Source: Flavobacteriaceae bacterium
Lineage (GTDB): Bacteria; Bacteroidota; Bacteroidia; Flavobacteriales; Flavobacteriaceae
Length of the DNA: 64,000 nt
Direction: 5' to 3'
Assembly: GCA_013214065.1 (NCBI GenBank)
Contig: JABSPK010000002.1
Coordinates: forward strand, 186,001-250,000
Shown: positions 8,912 to 16,453 of the stretch, piece by piece
Numbering within the stretch: the stretch's first letter is position 1
How the letters are laid out: each line of letters begins with the position of its first letter
Made by a program: the position numbers and the translations under genes
The notes under the pieces: generated by a model
Seen by the model: only the letters and a program-made list of their open reading frames with translations
Told to the model about the DNA's origin: nothing
Database searches by the model: none

Positions 8912-10444
8912 ATGAAAAACTACCTGCCCTTTTTGATGTGCTTTATCACCTTTACCTTGTGGGCCCAAAACAACCTGGAAGACATCAACTTGGAATACGG
9001 GAAACACGAAGTAGGTTTCCTCCACTACAATGCTATAGATAGTTCAAGAACCTATCGCATTCGAAACGCGTACAATAACGAGAGCATCCATAGACCCATT
9101 CCGGTAAGCATCTGGTATCCTGGAAAAGGGATCGAAGCAGGTTCGGAAACAATGCAAGTAATCGATTACCTAAACATCCTGAAAGAAGAAGAGGAATGGG
9201 AACACCTCCCTAATGAATTTCTGATGGATTGGTTCAGTCACCTCTGGAATACCGAACACAACAAGGCCCAATTGTACAAAAAGGCCTATGCCCAAAAGGG
9301 TTTGGAAGCTCTTAAAGGAAAGTTCCCGGTAATCGTCTATGCCCCAAGTTACCAGGCTTCTTCTATCGAGAACTTTGCCCTATGCGAATATCTCGCCAGT
9401 CACGGGTATATCGTCATTTCAAGCCCTTCTCGAGGAACGGACACGCGATGGTTGGATGGGGCCACCACTCGGGATATGGAAACCCAATCGGGCGATATCG
9501 CCTTTTTGATCAAAGCGGCCCAAAAACTGAAACATGCCGATGCCGATAAGATCGCCTTGATGGGGTTCAGTTTCGGGGGATTGTCAAATTTCATTACGGC
9601 AATAAAAAATTCAACCGTCAAGGCAGTGGTGAGCCTAGACGGGAGCGAGCGTTACAATTATCCTGTGTTGGAAGGATCCCCTTTCTTTTTCCCAGATCGA
9701 TTCGATATCCCTTACGTGCATTTCGCCCAAAAAGAGATTCCTGTTGAAGTGCTTCAAAACGACGGTCTTCCAGCGGACATCAACGACCGATTCCAACTCC
9801 TGGATGTTTTGCCATACAGTGACGTACAAAGCTACCGTTTCCATGACCTAACCCATGCGTATTTCAGCACGCTCGGTGTCTTATTCACGAATCGCGACAA
9901 ACGTCAAGACAAATCCGATGATAAAATCGCCGCTTCTTATGGGCTGTTGTGCCAGCATGCGCTACAGTTCTTCAATGCCACCGTACTGCAAGATGAAAAG
10001 GCCCTAAAGTTCATCCAAAACAGCCCTGCCGAAAATGGCTATCCGGAAAATCTTTTGTCGAAACGCATTAAAAAAGCCAACCCACAACCATTCGATTATC
10101 TCGATTTCAATGACCTCGCAATCGCCAACCAATTCGAAAACCTCATCCCTTTATATCAAAACACCAAGGCCAAGCATCCGGAATTGGAACTCCATGAGCG
10201 GATGTTGAATACTTGGGGGTTGTGGTTGTCGTTCGATCCCGAAAAAGGCCGGCAAGGCATCAAGGTATTTGAATTGGCCTTACATATCTATCCGGAATCC
10301 GCCAACCTTTACGACAGCATGGCCGAAGGATATCGAAGTATCGGCGATACGGAAAAAGCCTTGGCCGGTTTTAGGAAATCATTGGAATTAGACCCACAAA
10401 ACGACAATGCCAAACGAAAGATAGCACTTTTGGAAAAGGAGTAA
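8912..10444 (+). CDS. Secreted alpha/beta hydrolase with C-terminal TPRs
   Basis: 510 aa with a signal peptide (MKNYLPFLMCFITFTLWAQ). Residues 60-340 form an alpha/beta hydrolase resembling the PAF-acetylhydrolase/dienelactone hydrolase group: PVSIWYPG, FPVIVYAPSYQ, and nucleophile motif GFSFGG with Ser220. A likely acid is in SLDGSERY and a likely His in HDLTHAY. The last 100 residues look like a tetratricopeptide pair (ESANLYDSMAEGYRSIGD, EKALAGFRKSLELDPQN). The start is well supported by the signal peptide. It is divergent from the AraC gene. The substrate is not deducible from sequence. Confidence 0.85.
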   Translation: MKNYLPFLMCFITFTLWAQNNLEDINLEYGKHEVGFLHYNAIDSSRTYRIRNAYNNESIHRPIPVSIWYPGKGIEAGSETMQVIDYLNILKEEEEWEHLPNEFLMDWFSHLWNTEHNKAQLYKKAYAQKGLEALKGKFPVIVYAPSYQASSIENFALCEYLASHGYIVISSPSRGTDTRWLDGATTRDMETQSGDIAFLIKAAQKLKHADADKIALMGFSFGGLSNFITAIKNSTVKAVVSLDGSERYNYPVLEGSPFFFPDRFDIPYVHFAQKEIPVEVLQNDGLPADINDRFQLLDVLPYSDVQSYRFHDLTHAYFSTLGVLFTNRDKRQDKSDDKIAASYGLLCQHALQFFNATVLQDEKALKFIQNSPAENGYPENLLSKRIKKANPQPFDYLDFNDLAIANQFENLIPLYQNTKAKHPELELHERMLNTWGLWLSFDPEKGRQGIKVFELALHIYPESANLYDSMAEGYRSIGDTEKALAGFRKSLELDPQNDNAKRKIALLEKE

Positions 10445-10455
10445 CCCTATATTAC

Positions 10456-10572
10456 CTAAGCCAACTGTAGTGGCAAATCGGTCAACCTTTTACCAGTCAA
10501 GCGTCGTACTGCATTGGCTACGGCGGCGGCGTTTAAAGCACTAGGGTATGCGCGTCCCGAACAAGGGGCCAT
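10456..10572 (-). pseudogene. C-terminal remnant of a molybdopterin oxidoreductase (xanthine/aldehyde dehydrogenase-like)
   Basis: An intact 38-codon minus-strand frame ends ...NAAAVANAVRRLTGKRL followed by TDLPLQLA and TAG. This pattern (A-x-ANA-[IV]-x-x-x-TGKR-[LI]-x-x-LPL) is what I know from the extreme C-terminus of the large molybdenum-binding subunit of the isoquinoline/xanthine dehydrogenase family. Upstream of the internal ATG the frame is closed by a TAA, and the rest of the roughly 700-residue protein is absent, so this is a relic of a deleted gene rather than a functional peptide. The match is from memory of the family only. Confidence 0.5.
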
Positions 10573-10748
10573 TTTGTTTTATGAGAACCTTGGTGGCCTG
10601 TTCTTATCCTTGATACGGAATACCATATCCAACAAACAAAAAATGAAACGGTTTTTGATCAACAAGTATCATTTAGACCAACCAGTCTAGACTTGAAGTT
10701 GCTCCCCATCTATAAACCGATACATGGTGGTTGGTGCCGCAGAAACAA
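10573..10748. other. Non-coding stretch with a TetR-like inverted repeat
   Basis: No credible gene. At 10674-10689 lies TAGACCAACCAGTCTA, an inverted repeat with half-sites TAGAC and GTCTA separated by 6 bases. The same half-sites, 5 bases apart, form the two operators at 14258-14274 and 14882-14898. It may be the leftover control site of the deleted oxidoreductase or of a lost TetR gene. Confidence 0.35.
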
Positions 10749-10781
10749 AAGGCATGACCCAATCGCTTTGGCCATGCCTCT
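10749..10781 (-). terminator. Terminator after the double-barrel protein gene
   Basis: On the minus strand, AGGCATG and CATGCCT pair (with CCAA/TTGG inside) and are followed by TTTTG. It lies 23 bases beyond the stop of the gene ending at 10804. Confidence 0.65.
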
Positions 10782-10803
10782 TTGGTATCCATCGTGCGTC
10801 TGG

Positions 10804-11463
10804 TTATTGGATGGCTTCACCCAATATAAAGACCAGGTCTTTCAAACTTGCATCCCGTTTTGGAAACAGTTTTCGCATCCGTTCATCATCGACCATATGC
10901 TGGAGTCCTTCGGGATCATCGAAATAAAACCTATGGATTTCATTAGGTTGCGGCCATATATCGTTCGCACTTCCAAAAGGAATTAAAAAACGTTCGAAAT
11001 GAGCCCCGAATTCCGGAATGATCTCACAGGCCTCGTTGTGGTACTCAGTAAACCGATCTTGATGCTCCTTCCCCTCTTTATAATGGATCAACGCAATTCC
11101 GAAGGTTTTTGTCGTGTCACCGATTTCCCTGTAATAACTAAAATTCGGGTCGTTTTTGGTTGCAAATCCGAACATTCGATCGACGTTGGGAGCCAAATAG
11201 TCTTCCTTGAGTTGGAGGAACTCTAAATCTTTGTCGAAAGCCGCTTTAGCGTTACCATCGGGATATACCGCGAAATGGACCTCGTCAGGCATTTCTAAAT
11301 CACCGGTAGCGATCATGGTCGGTTTGATCACACGTTCGATCCGAGCACCGTATTTTTCCAAAATGACATTCCCCCGACTTCTGAACCTCGCTACATCTTT
11401 ATCTTTTCCTTCTTTGAAGTAGAAGAAGGCGGTATTTATGATTTCATTTTTTTGTACTGACAT
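10804..11463 (-). CDS. Duplicated alpha/beta-barrel protein (DUF1330/NIPSNAP-like), cytoplasmic
   Basis: 219 aa without a signal peptide. Two similar halves (about 8-105 and 115-215) share the order aliphatic strand, K-E-G-K, acidic helix and ILEKYGA or IIPEFGA followed by RV/RF. This looks like two fused ferredoxin-like (dimeric alpha-beta barrel) domains of the DUF1330 or NIPSNAP type. Enzymatic activity cannot be inferred. It lies 16 bases behind the secreted gene 11480-12202, which also has two such halves; the pair very likely forms one transcript ending at the hairpin 10749-10781. Confidence 0.7.
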   Translation of the reverse strand: MSVQKNEIINTAFFYFKEGKDKDVARFRSRGNVILEKYGARIERVIKPTMIATGDLEMPDEVHFAVYPDGNAKAAFDKDLEFLQLKEDYLAPNVDRMFGFATKNDPNFSYYREIGDTTKTFGIALIHYKEGKEHQDRFTEYHNEACEIIPEFGAHFERFLIPFGSANDIWPQPNEIHRFYFDDPEGLQHMVDDERMRKLFPKRDASLKDLVFILGEAIQ

Positions 11464-11479
11464 TGTTTGTGCTTTTGAA

Positions 11480-12202
11480 TTAATGTAAAGGTTGGGTCAT
11501 CAACACCGACACTTCGGCCATGTTGAAAATCTCGTTTCTCGTAGGCACCATTTTTGTTTGATACTGTGGGTCTTCGATGAGGTTTTTAAAAGTATCAGGT
11601 CCGACTTCATATAGATTGACCAAGCTCGCCCCGCTGGGCCCCGTACCCCGCATGAATTTCAAGACCTCATAGGATGCGAATCGCCTCAACCCATGTTTCT
11701 TTCCGATTTTCTCAAGCTTTTTGAAATAAGCGTTCCGTTCTTTGGTGCTATGACCCTCATTCATCACTATGAAATCGACTATGACCATTTTTTTCGGGTC
11801 ATGGTTTTTTTCGAAAATCGGTTTAGCCATAAAAAAGGTCATATGGCCCATGTCATGGATCTTGTCTCGCTTTGGAACAAACTTTCGGTTGTACGTAGCA
11901 TCTTCGAAAACCCCTTGTAGAGCCTGAGGTGACGGCAGGGCATACACCCCGACCTTAACGACATGGTCGGCCACGGTACCACTGGCTTTCTTAAGCACTT
12001 TGAAATGCGTCAATTGATGCATCTGGTTGCGATTCAAAATAGGTTCGATCTCTTTGGCATAAGCCAGATGATCATCGAGCGCAAAGCCTTTTTGTAGGGT
12101 CACCAACTCGATAAGGCGTAATGGAGGGTTTTCTTTTTGGGACCAAACGGAATGCATGGTTACCAATAGCAATACTAGCATGGAATTCTGAATTTTCTTC
12201 AT
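11480..12202 (-). CDS. Secreted protein with two NIPSNAP-like halves
   Basis: 240 aa, signal peptide MKKIQNSMLVLLLVTMHSVWS cut before QKEN. The mature protein repeats itself: KVGVYALPSPQALQGVFEDA... RKFVPKRDKIHDMG... near residues 80-130, and VNLYEVGPDTFKNLIEDP... KMVPTRNEIFNMA near 190-235. This fits a tandem of dimeric alpha-beta-barrel domains. It is the first gene of a two-gene unit with the cytoplasmic homologue at 10804. An AraC-type regulator lies just upstream on the same strand. Function unknown. Confidence 0.65.
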   Translation of the reverse strand: MKKIQNSMLVLLLVTMHSVWSQKENPPLRLIELVTLQKGFALDDHLAYAKEIEPILNRNQMHQLTHFKVLKKASGTVADHVVKVGVYALPSPQALQGVFEDATYNRKFVPKRDKIHDMGHMTFFMAKPIFEKNHDPKKMVIVDFIVMNEGHSTKERNAYFKKLEKIGKKHGLRRFASYEVLKFMRGTGPSGASLVNLYEVGPDTFKNLIEDPQYQTKMVPTRNEIFNMAEVSVLMTQPLH

Positions 12203-12264
12203 TGTTTTGGAATTGAATTAATACCCCAAATTTCCAATGATTGGCCTGGCCTTTTTTAGTGCAG

Positions 12265-12292
12265 TGGTCCAGGTTTTTGCAGCATTGGACCA
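12265..12292. promoter_or_regulatory. Inverted repeat between the AraC gene and the double-barrel pair
   Basis: TGGTCCA (12265-12271) and TGGACCA (12286-12292) form a 7-bp inverted repeat with a 14-base spacer. It lies 63 bases upstream of the start of the secreted gene. A looser direct repeat (T-rich block, then GCAG, then TGGnCCA) overlaps it. It is not followed by T on the minus strand, so it is a better candidate for an operator than for a terminator. This is inference only. Confidence 0.35.
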
Positions 12293-12358
12293 TTTTTCCA
12301 TTCTAGTTGGTGTATTGCAGGCGGAGCGGATGTTTCCCTTGAGATCCTTCGAAATGTG

Positions 12359-13222
12359 CTAGTCCATTTCGGGTTTTCTTTGGGCAATCCTGAACTTGGC
12401 GGGTGAAAGTCCGTAACTATCCTTGAACCGCTTTGAAAAATGATGGATCGTCTTAAATCCGCATAAATAAGCGATTTCTTGCACGGATTCTTCCGATACC
12501 AGCAACAGGTTTTTGGCTTTTTCCAGACGTTTCGCCATGAGGTATTGTTGCGGAGGATGGCCAAAATTTTCCTTAAAACGTCTTTTGAAAGAAGAAATGC
12601 TCATATGCGTCAATTCGGCCAGCTCAGCGGTGCTCAACTCACTGTAGATATGGGCTTTGACCGTCGTTTTGAAATCTACTGCCCGGGCGGTAAAGAGGTT
12701 TTCCAAGATTTGTATTATGTTGTCCGCATTGGGAGTCTGTAATAGCAATAAGATGATTTCTTTGACTTTTAGACCCAACAATTCATCACTTAGCAAATGG
12801 GGATGGTCGAAATAGAACAGCACGTCCTGAACATATTTGTCGATCGTTTCCGAGGCATGGATCAACTCCATCTCGTTCTTTGGGTATGGTCGTTTTCGTT
12901 TGACCAGAAAATCCGGTAGTTCGTCACCATAGATCTTTTTCAATACTTCTGGATGGAAGTGGACCGCGACCGCCTCATAGTTCCCGGAATCGGCATCCCC
13001 TAGCATGCTTCCGATATAGTTTCCGCATTTCATCAAAACCGATTGCCTCGCATTGACCTGAAGTACTTCGGTCATGGAAATCGAACGATACGAACCTTCA
13101 CGAACATGAAGAAAACATGCTTCCTCATGCATGGGGTTTGGGGCCCTGAATGGAGGTACGATCAGTGCTTTTTCAAACAACAAGTGCCCAAACAAATCGA
13201 TGCGTTTATAAACTTTAATCAT
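12359..13222 (-). CDS. AraC-family transcriptional regulator
   Basis: 287 aa, soluble. The N-terminal 170 residues are a cupin-like ligand domain (CFLHVREGSYRSI, VLMKCGNYIG). The C-terminal 100 residues hold two helix-turn-helix motifs: LSTAELAELTHMSISSFKRRFK and VQEIAYLCGFKTIHHFSKRFK, ending GLSPAKFR. It lies upstream of, and on the same strand as, the two double-barrel protein genes, so it is the likely regulator of that pair. Length and domain order are normal for the family. Confidence 0.88.
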   Translation of the reverse strand: MIKVYKRIDLFGHLLFEKALIVPPFRAPNPMHEEACFLHVREGSYRSISMTEVLQVNARQSVLMKCGNYIGSMLGDADSGNYEAVAVHFHPEVLKKIYGDELPDFLVKRKRPYPKNEMELIHASETIDKYVQDVLFYFDHPHLLSDELLGLKVKEIILLLLQTPNADNIIQILENLFTARAVDFKTTVKAHIYSELSTAELAELTHMSISSFKRRFKENFGHPPQQYLMAKRLEKAKNLLLVSEESVQEIAYLCGFKTIHHFSKRFKDSYGLSPAKFRIAQRKPEMD

Positions 13223-13357
13223 CTTTCAAATCAAATGGAACTTCAAAATTGAAACAGCGAGGCAAGGCCCCGCTGTAACAAATAAAACTGCAATCAAGTA
13301 TCACAATGAATTGCATCTTTGATGCCGAAAAAGCATCCTTTACCAACCTATTTGGGA

Positions 13358-14236
13358 CTATGAAACGGATAGCAAATGTTCCATTTGCAAGGCCTCGCCC
13401 ACCAAAGCATCCTGTATCGGTTGGGTTTTCTCATTATAGTCGACCGTACCATAATCGATTCCGGAAACCGTTCGTGTGGGGCGCTGCCCCTTAACGGAAT
13501 GGATCAATTGTAGGATATCGTCGGCCACGATTTGGGGGTCCAAGGCATCTTCAGAGGCATAAAACCCTTCAAAGTTCTTTAACATGGCATGGGGCACCTC
13601 CTTGAAGTCGCCATAGGCCTCAAAGGTGGTTTGATCGGCTTCCTTCGGGCCGGTGAACAAGAGGTTGGTTCCAAAAGGTCCGGGTTCTACGATACAAACC
13701 TCGACACCGAATGGTGCCAATTCATACCGTAAGGATTGGGAATAGGCTTCAACGGCATGTTTACTGGCACAGTAAATACCGAAATACGGAAAGGCCAATC
13801 TACCGGCCAAACTGGTCGTATTGATGATCAGGCCATCCCCTTCTTTACGCATATGGGGCGCTACTGCCTTGATGGTCCTAAGGATACCAAAAAAGTTTAC
13901 ATCGAATTGGTTTTGGACTTGCTCCAGACTATATGCCTCCGTAATCCCGACGAACATGACCCCGGCATTGTTCACCAACACATCGATCTTGCCGTCTTCA
14001 GCCACGATGTGGTTGACTGCTTTCTGAATTGAATTTTCGTCGGTCACATCAAGGTCCAGAACATCCAACTGGAGGTTTTCGGAAGCTGCCAGGGCTTCGA
14101 GCTCCGATTTCTTGGAGGCGTTCTTTCCGGCACTGTTCCGCATCGTGGCCCAAACTTTGTGCCCTGCTTTGGCGGCTGAAATAGCTGTTAGATAGCCAAA
14201 CCCGCTGCTCGTTCCTGTAATCAAAATTGTTTTCAT
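13358..14236 (-). CDS. Short-chain dehydrogenase/reductase
   Basis: 292 aa, classical SDR. It has the nucleotide-binding motif TGTSSGFG near the N-terminus, a DLDVTD segment, NNAGV, the active-site Ser in NTTSLAG and the Tyr-Lys pair in YCASK. The C-terminal extension (about 220-292) is typical of the roughly 290-residue NADP-preferring oxidoreductases. It sits behind the TetR gene, with a 17-bp operator (14258-14274) in the 55-base gap, so it is very probably repressed by that TetR protein. The substrate is probably a small ketone or aldehyde; it cannot be named. Confidence 0.9.
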   Translation of the reverse strand: MKTILITGTSSGFGYLTAISAAKAGHKVWATMRNSAGKNASKKSELEALAASENLQLDVLDLDVTDENSIQKAVNHIVAEDGKIDVLVNNAGVMFVGITEAYSLEQVQNQFDVNFFGILRTIKAVAPHMRKEGDGLIINTTSLAGRLAFPYFGIYCASKHAVEAYSQSLRYELAPFGVEVCIVEPGPFGTNLLFTGPKEADQTTFEAYGDFKEVPHAMLKNFEGFYASEDALDPQIVADDILQLIHSVKGQRPTRTVSGIDYGTVDYNEKTQPIQDALVGEALQMEHLLSVS

Positions 14237-14257
14237 GGTAACATTTAAAAAATTATA

Positions 14258-14274
14258 GTAGACCAGTCGTCTAC
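14258..14274. promoter_or_regulatory. TetR operator O1 (before the SDR gene)
   Basis: GTAGACCAGTCGTCTAC, extended to 9-bp perfect arms (14255-14277) around a 5-base centre. An identical 17-mer occurs at 14882-14898 just before the TetR start codon. Two copies flanking the TetR gene are strong evidence for its operator. Confidence 0.8.
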
Positions 14275-14291
14275 TATTGGTTAAAAAAAAT

Positions 14292-14876
14292 TTAATCTAA
14301 TAGTTGCTCCGTAAATGCGATGAAAACCGAAAGGGCCTCCGCGCTTTTCTGCGACTTCATCCGAAGGATTGCCCCTTCCCAATTGTTCAACATAAAGGCG
14401 GCCAATTCCTTGGCATCGGATGCTGTTCCGATACTCCCATCTTCCTGACCTTCCCGGATGCAATCGGCGAACAATACCTCCCAACGGTCGAGTTCGACCG
14501 CCACTGCCGTGGCATAACTTGATTTGATATCCCCCAGCTCCAAACTGCAATTGCCCAAAAGGCAGCCTTCGGTATAGTCTTTTGCGATATACATGCTGCG
14601 GATTTCATTGAAAAAATCCATAAACCGCTGTTTTGCGGGCTTATCCTTGTCTTCGAGAAACGATTGCATCAGGGCAAACGACTGATCGCCATAATACCGG
14701 ATGACCTCAAGCCCAAAGGCTTCCTTACTCTTGAAATAATAGTAGAAGGATCCCTTGGGTACGTTGACCGTTTCCAAGATTTCGTTCAGGCCGACATTGT
14801 TGAAACCCTTTTGAGTGATCAATTGACTTCCTGTTTCCAGGATGCGTTGTAGGGTATTTTCTTTTGCTGCTTTCAT
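14292..14876 (-). CDS. TetR/AcrR-family repressor
   Basis: 194 aa. The N-terminal 55 residues hold the TetR DNA-binding domain (LQRILETGSQLITQKGFNNV ... VPKGSFYYYFKSKEAFG). The rest is a helical ligand-binding domain with a conserved CLLGN segment, as in regulators of the QacR/YcdC-like group. Its start codon is 6 bases from operator O2, and a second identical operator precedes the downstream SDR gene, so it should repress both itself and the SDR gene until an inducer binds. The inducer is unknown. Confidence 0.92.
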   Translation of the reverse strand: MKAAKENTLQRILETGSQLITQKGFNNVGLNEILETVNVPKGSFYYYFKSKEAFGLEVIRYYGDQSFALMQSFLEDKDKPAKQRFMDFFNEIRSMYIAKDYTEGCLLGNCSLELGDIKSSYATAVAVELDRWEVLFADCIREGQEDGSIGTASDAKELAAFMLNNWEGAILRMKSQKSAEALSVFIAFTEQLLD

Positions 14877-14881
14877 AAATA

Positions 14882-14898
14882 GTAGACCAGTCGTCTAC
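14882..14898. promoter_or_regulatory. TetR operator O2 (autoregulatory)
   Basis: GTAGACCAGTCGTCTAC, identical to O1 and placed directly upstream of the TetR start codon at 14876. Such a position is expected for autorepression. Confidence 0.8.
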
Positions 14899-15083
14899 AA
14901 ATGTACTTAGAATTTTAGATAGTCCAAATAATTTCTACAAATGGGAGACGATTTTATGGTTTTTTAACATCGAAAGAGCAATCTAAAGCGATTTGGCGGA
15001 TCAAAACTCCTTAACCCTATACAACTAGCTATAACAAAAAAGTGGGTATTGAATTCGAAATAAATATTCTTAGGCTTTTCGCA

Positions 15084-15815
15084 CTATTCGTCCAATTCTT
15101 CCAAACGCTCAAGTAATTCATCGATCTCCGCTGCTTTAAATGCCAAGCCTTCTTTTTTATTGCTTTCCAAAAGGGTTTTGGCTTCGGGAATGTCACCTTC
15201 TCTGATGTATAGTAAGGCTAAATACCATCGTGCTTCAGCTGTAAATTCAAAGTCATTGGCCGTATTCAAAAGGAACTCAAGTCGTTCTTTAGCTTGGTCC
15301 GATTCGTTTAGGTGCATCAATGAGACGGCACTGTAGAAGCGAACCGTTTGGTCTTCGTTCACTTCCAAATAAATGTCAAACGCTTTTGTGGCTTCCTCAA
15401 ACTGGGCTTTTTCATAATGGAAAAATGCCTTTTCGAGGATATCACCGTTCCCTTGATCTCCTCGGGTAGTCGGTAATACTACATTGGGATAGGTATCGAA
15501 ATAGGTATCGTATACATCCCCTTTTCCACTTACATAAAGAAAAGCGGCAACCCCTAGAAGCACGGCAAAAGAAGCGGCCATGGGCAACCACGACCCAAAG
15601 TTCTTCTTCTTTGGAGTGCCCAGGTGTTCCAATTGCTTTTTAAGTTCCTTGTTTTCAGCGACGATAACCGTTTCGAACACCTCTTTATAGGCATGGAATT
15701 CCTCTTGAAAATCCGGATTTTCCGAAAATTGGTTATCAAAAAGAGCTTCCTCTTCCTTAGAAAGAAGATCCAGTATTTTTTTTCGAAAAAGGGAATCGTT
15801 ACTATTTGCTTCCAT
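15084..15815 (-). CDS. Membrane TPR protein, candidate anti-sigma partner
   Basis: 243 aa. The N-terminal 75 residues are acidic and helical (LLSKEEEALFDNQFSENPDFQEEFHAY resembles anti-sigma N-domains of Bacteroidetes, without a zinc motif). One transmembrane helix follows near residues 76-95, then a periplasmic part with three or so TPR-like helices (EKAFFHYEKAQFEEATKAFD, RFYSAVSLMHLNESDQAKER, ARWYLALLYIREGDIPEAK). Its start overlaps the 3' end of the sigma-factor gene by 14 bases, so the two are translated together. This arrangement suggests that it holds the sigma factor and senses an envelope signal by its TPR domain. Confidence 0.75.
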   Translation of the reverse strand: MEANSNDSLFRKKILDLLSKEEEALFDNQFSENPDFQEEFHAYKEVFETVIVAENKELKKQLEHLGTPKKKNFGSWLPMAASFAVLLGVAAFLYVSGKGDVYDTYFDTYPNVVLPTTRGDQGNGDILEKAFFHYEKAQFEEATKAFDIYLEVNEDQTVRFYSAVSLMHLNESDQAKERLEFLLNTANDFEFTAEARWYLALLYIREGDIPEAKTLLESNKKEGLAFKAAEIDELLERLEELDE

Positions 15816-16341
15816 GAATGAACCCTTTTAGTTTTTTCAAACATCGAGAACGGTAGCTCTTGATGGTATTTACGTCTTTATATCCGGTACGTTCCACAAT
15901 TTCCTTGTCCGTAAGTCCACGGTAGTAATACAATCGTAACATTTCCTTACACTTTTCACCAAGTTTCGGGTACTCCATGATCAGCAACTCCTGTTCCCGA
16001 CTCAATTGGGCCCCATCGACCTCAAAAATGGTTTCCGAAAGTTCCTGCACCTCCTTTAAGGGCAGGGATCGTTCCTTAAATCTTGCCGCCATCTTGTTCT
16101 TCCCAATAGCGAACAAGTAGGTTTGCAAGCTACATGTTTTCAATTGGATTTTTTTGAGGACAAAATTTTGATACAGGGCGATAACACTGTCCTGATATAA
16201 GTCTTCCAAATCGACGTTGCCATCTCCTCTTGACGCAAAAAACAAGAGAAAAGCCCTTTTATTCTTAAGATACACCTCTTCAAGGGCTTGCTTATCCCCG
16301 TTTCGCAATCGATTCTGCAATTGTTCGGTTTCCTTGGTCAT
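15802..16341 (-). CDS. ECF-type RNA polymerase sigma factor
   Basis: 179 aa from ATG 16341. Region 2 is seen in LEDLYQDSVIALYQNF, and region 4 in KCKEMLRLYYYRGLTDKEIVERTGYKDVNTIKSYRSRCLKKLK. The frame is open up to 16380, but a promoter-like TGTTAACCTT (16361-16370, minus strand) lies inside that extension, so the shorter start is preferred. It is divergent from the secreted-protein run beginning at 16454, whose upstream region carries the same ten bases in the other direction. It is probably the regulator of the whole 15-23 kb locus. Confidence 0.88.
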   Translation of the reverse strand: MTKETEQLQNRLRNGDKQALEEVYLKNKRAFLLFFASRGDGNVDLEDLYQDSVIALYQNFVLKKIQLKTCSLQTYLFAIGKNKMAARFKERSLPLKEVQELSETIFEVDGAQLSREQELLIMEYPKLGEKCKEMLRLYYYRGLTDKEIVERTGYKDVNTIKSYRSRCLKKLKGFIHGSK

Positions 16342-16360
16342 TAGTGCAGTGAAAACTACG

Positions 16361-16370
16361 AAGGTTAACA
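16361..16370 (-). promoter_or_regulatory. Candidate ECF -35-type element of the sigma gene
   Basis: TGTTAACCTT on the minus strand, about 20 bases before the sigma start codon. The same decamer faces the other way at 16398-16407, and a close variant (TGTAACCTT) precedes the second ECF sigma gene at 40256. Recurrence at three ECF-linked starts suggests an ECF recognition element and autoregulation. Confidence 0.45.
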
Positions 16371-16397
16371 TCGAATTCAAAAAAATACTTCCATGCT

Positions 16398-16407
16398 TGT
16401 TAACCTT
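16398..16407 (+). promoter_or_regulatory. Candidate ECF -35-type element of the secreted-protein run
   Basis: TGTTAACCTT followed by TTACTTTTTTT on the plus strand, 47 bases before the start at 16454. It is identical to the element facing the sigma gene, so both arms of the divergent locus may be read by the same sigma factor. Confidence 0.45.
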
Positions 16408-16453
16408 TTACTTTTTTTCAAAACAAACAGGCAACATTAACAATCCAAAATAT

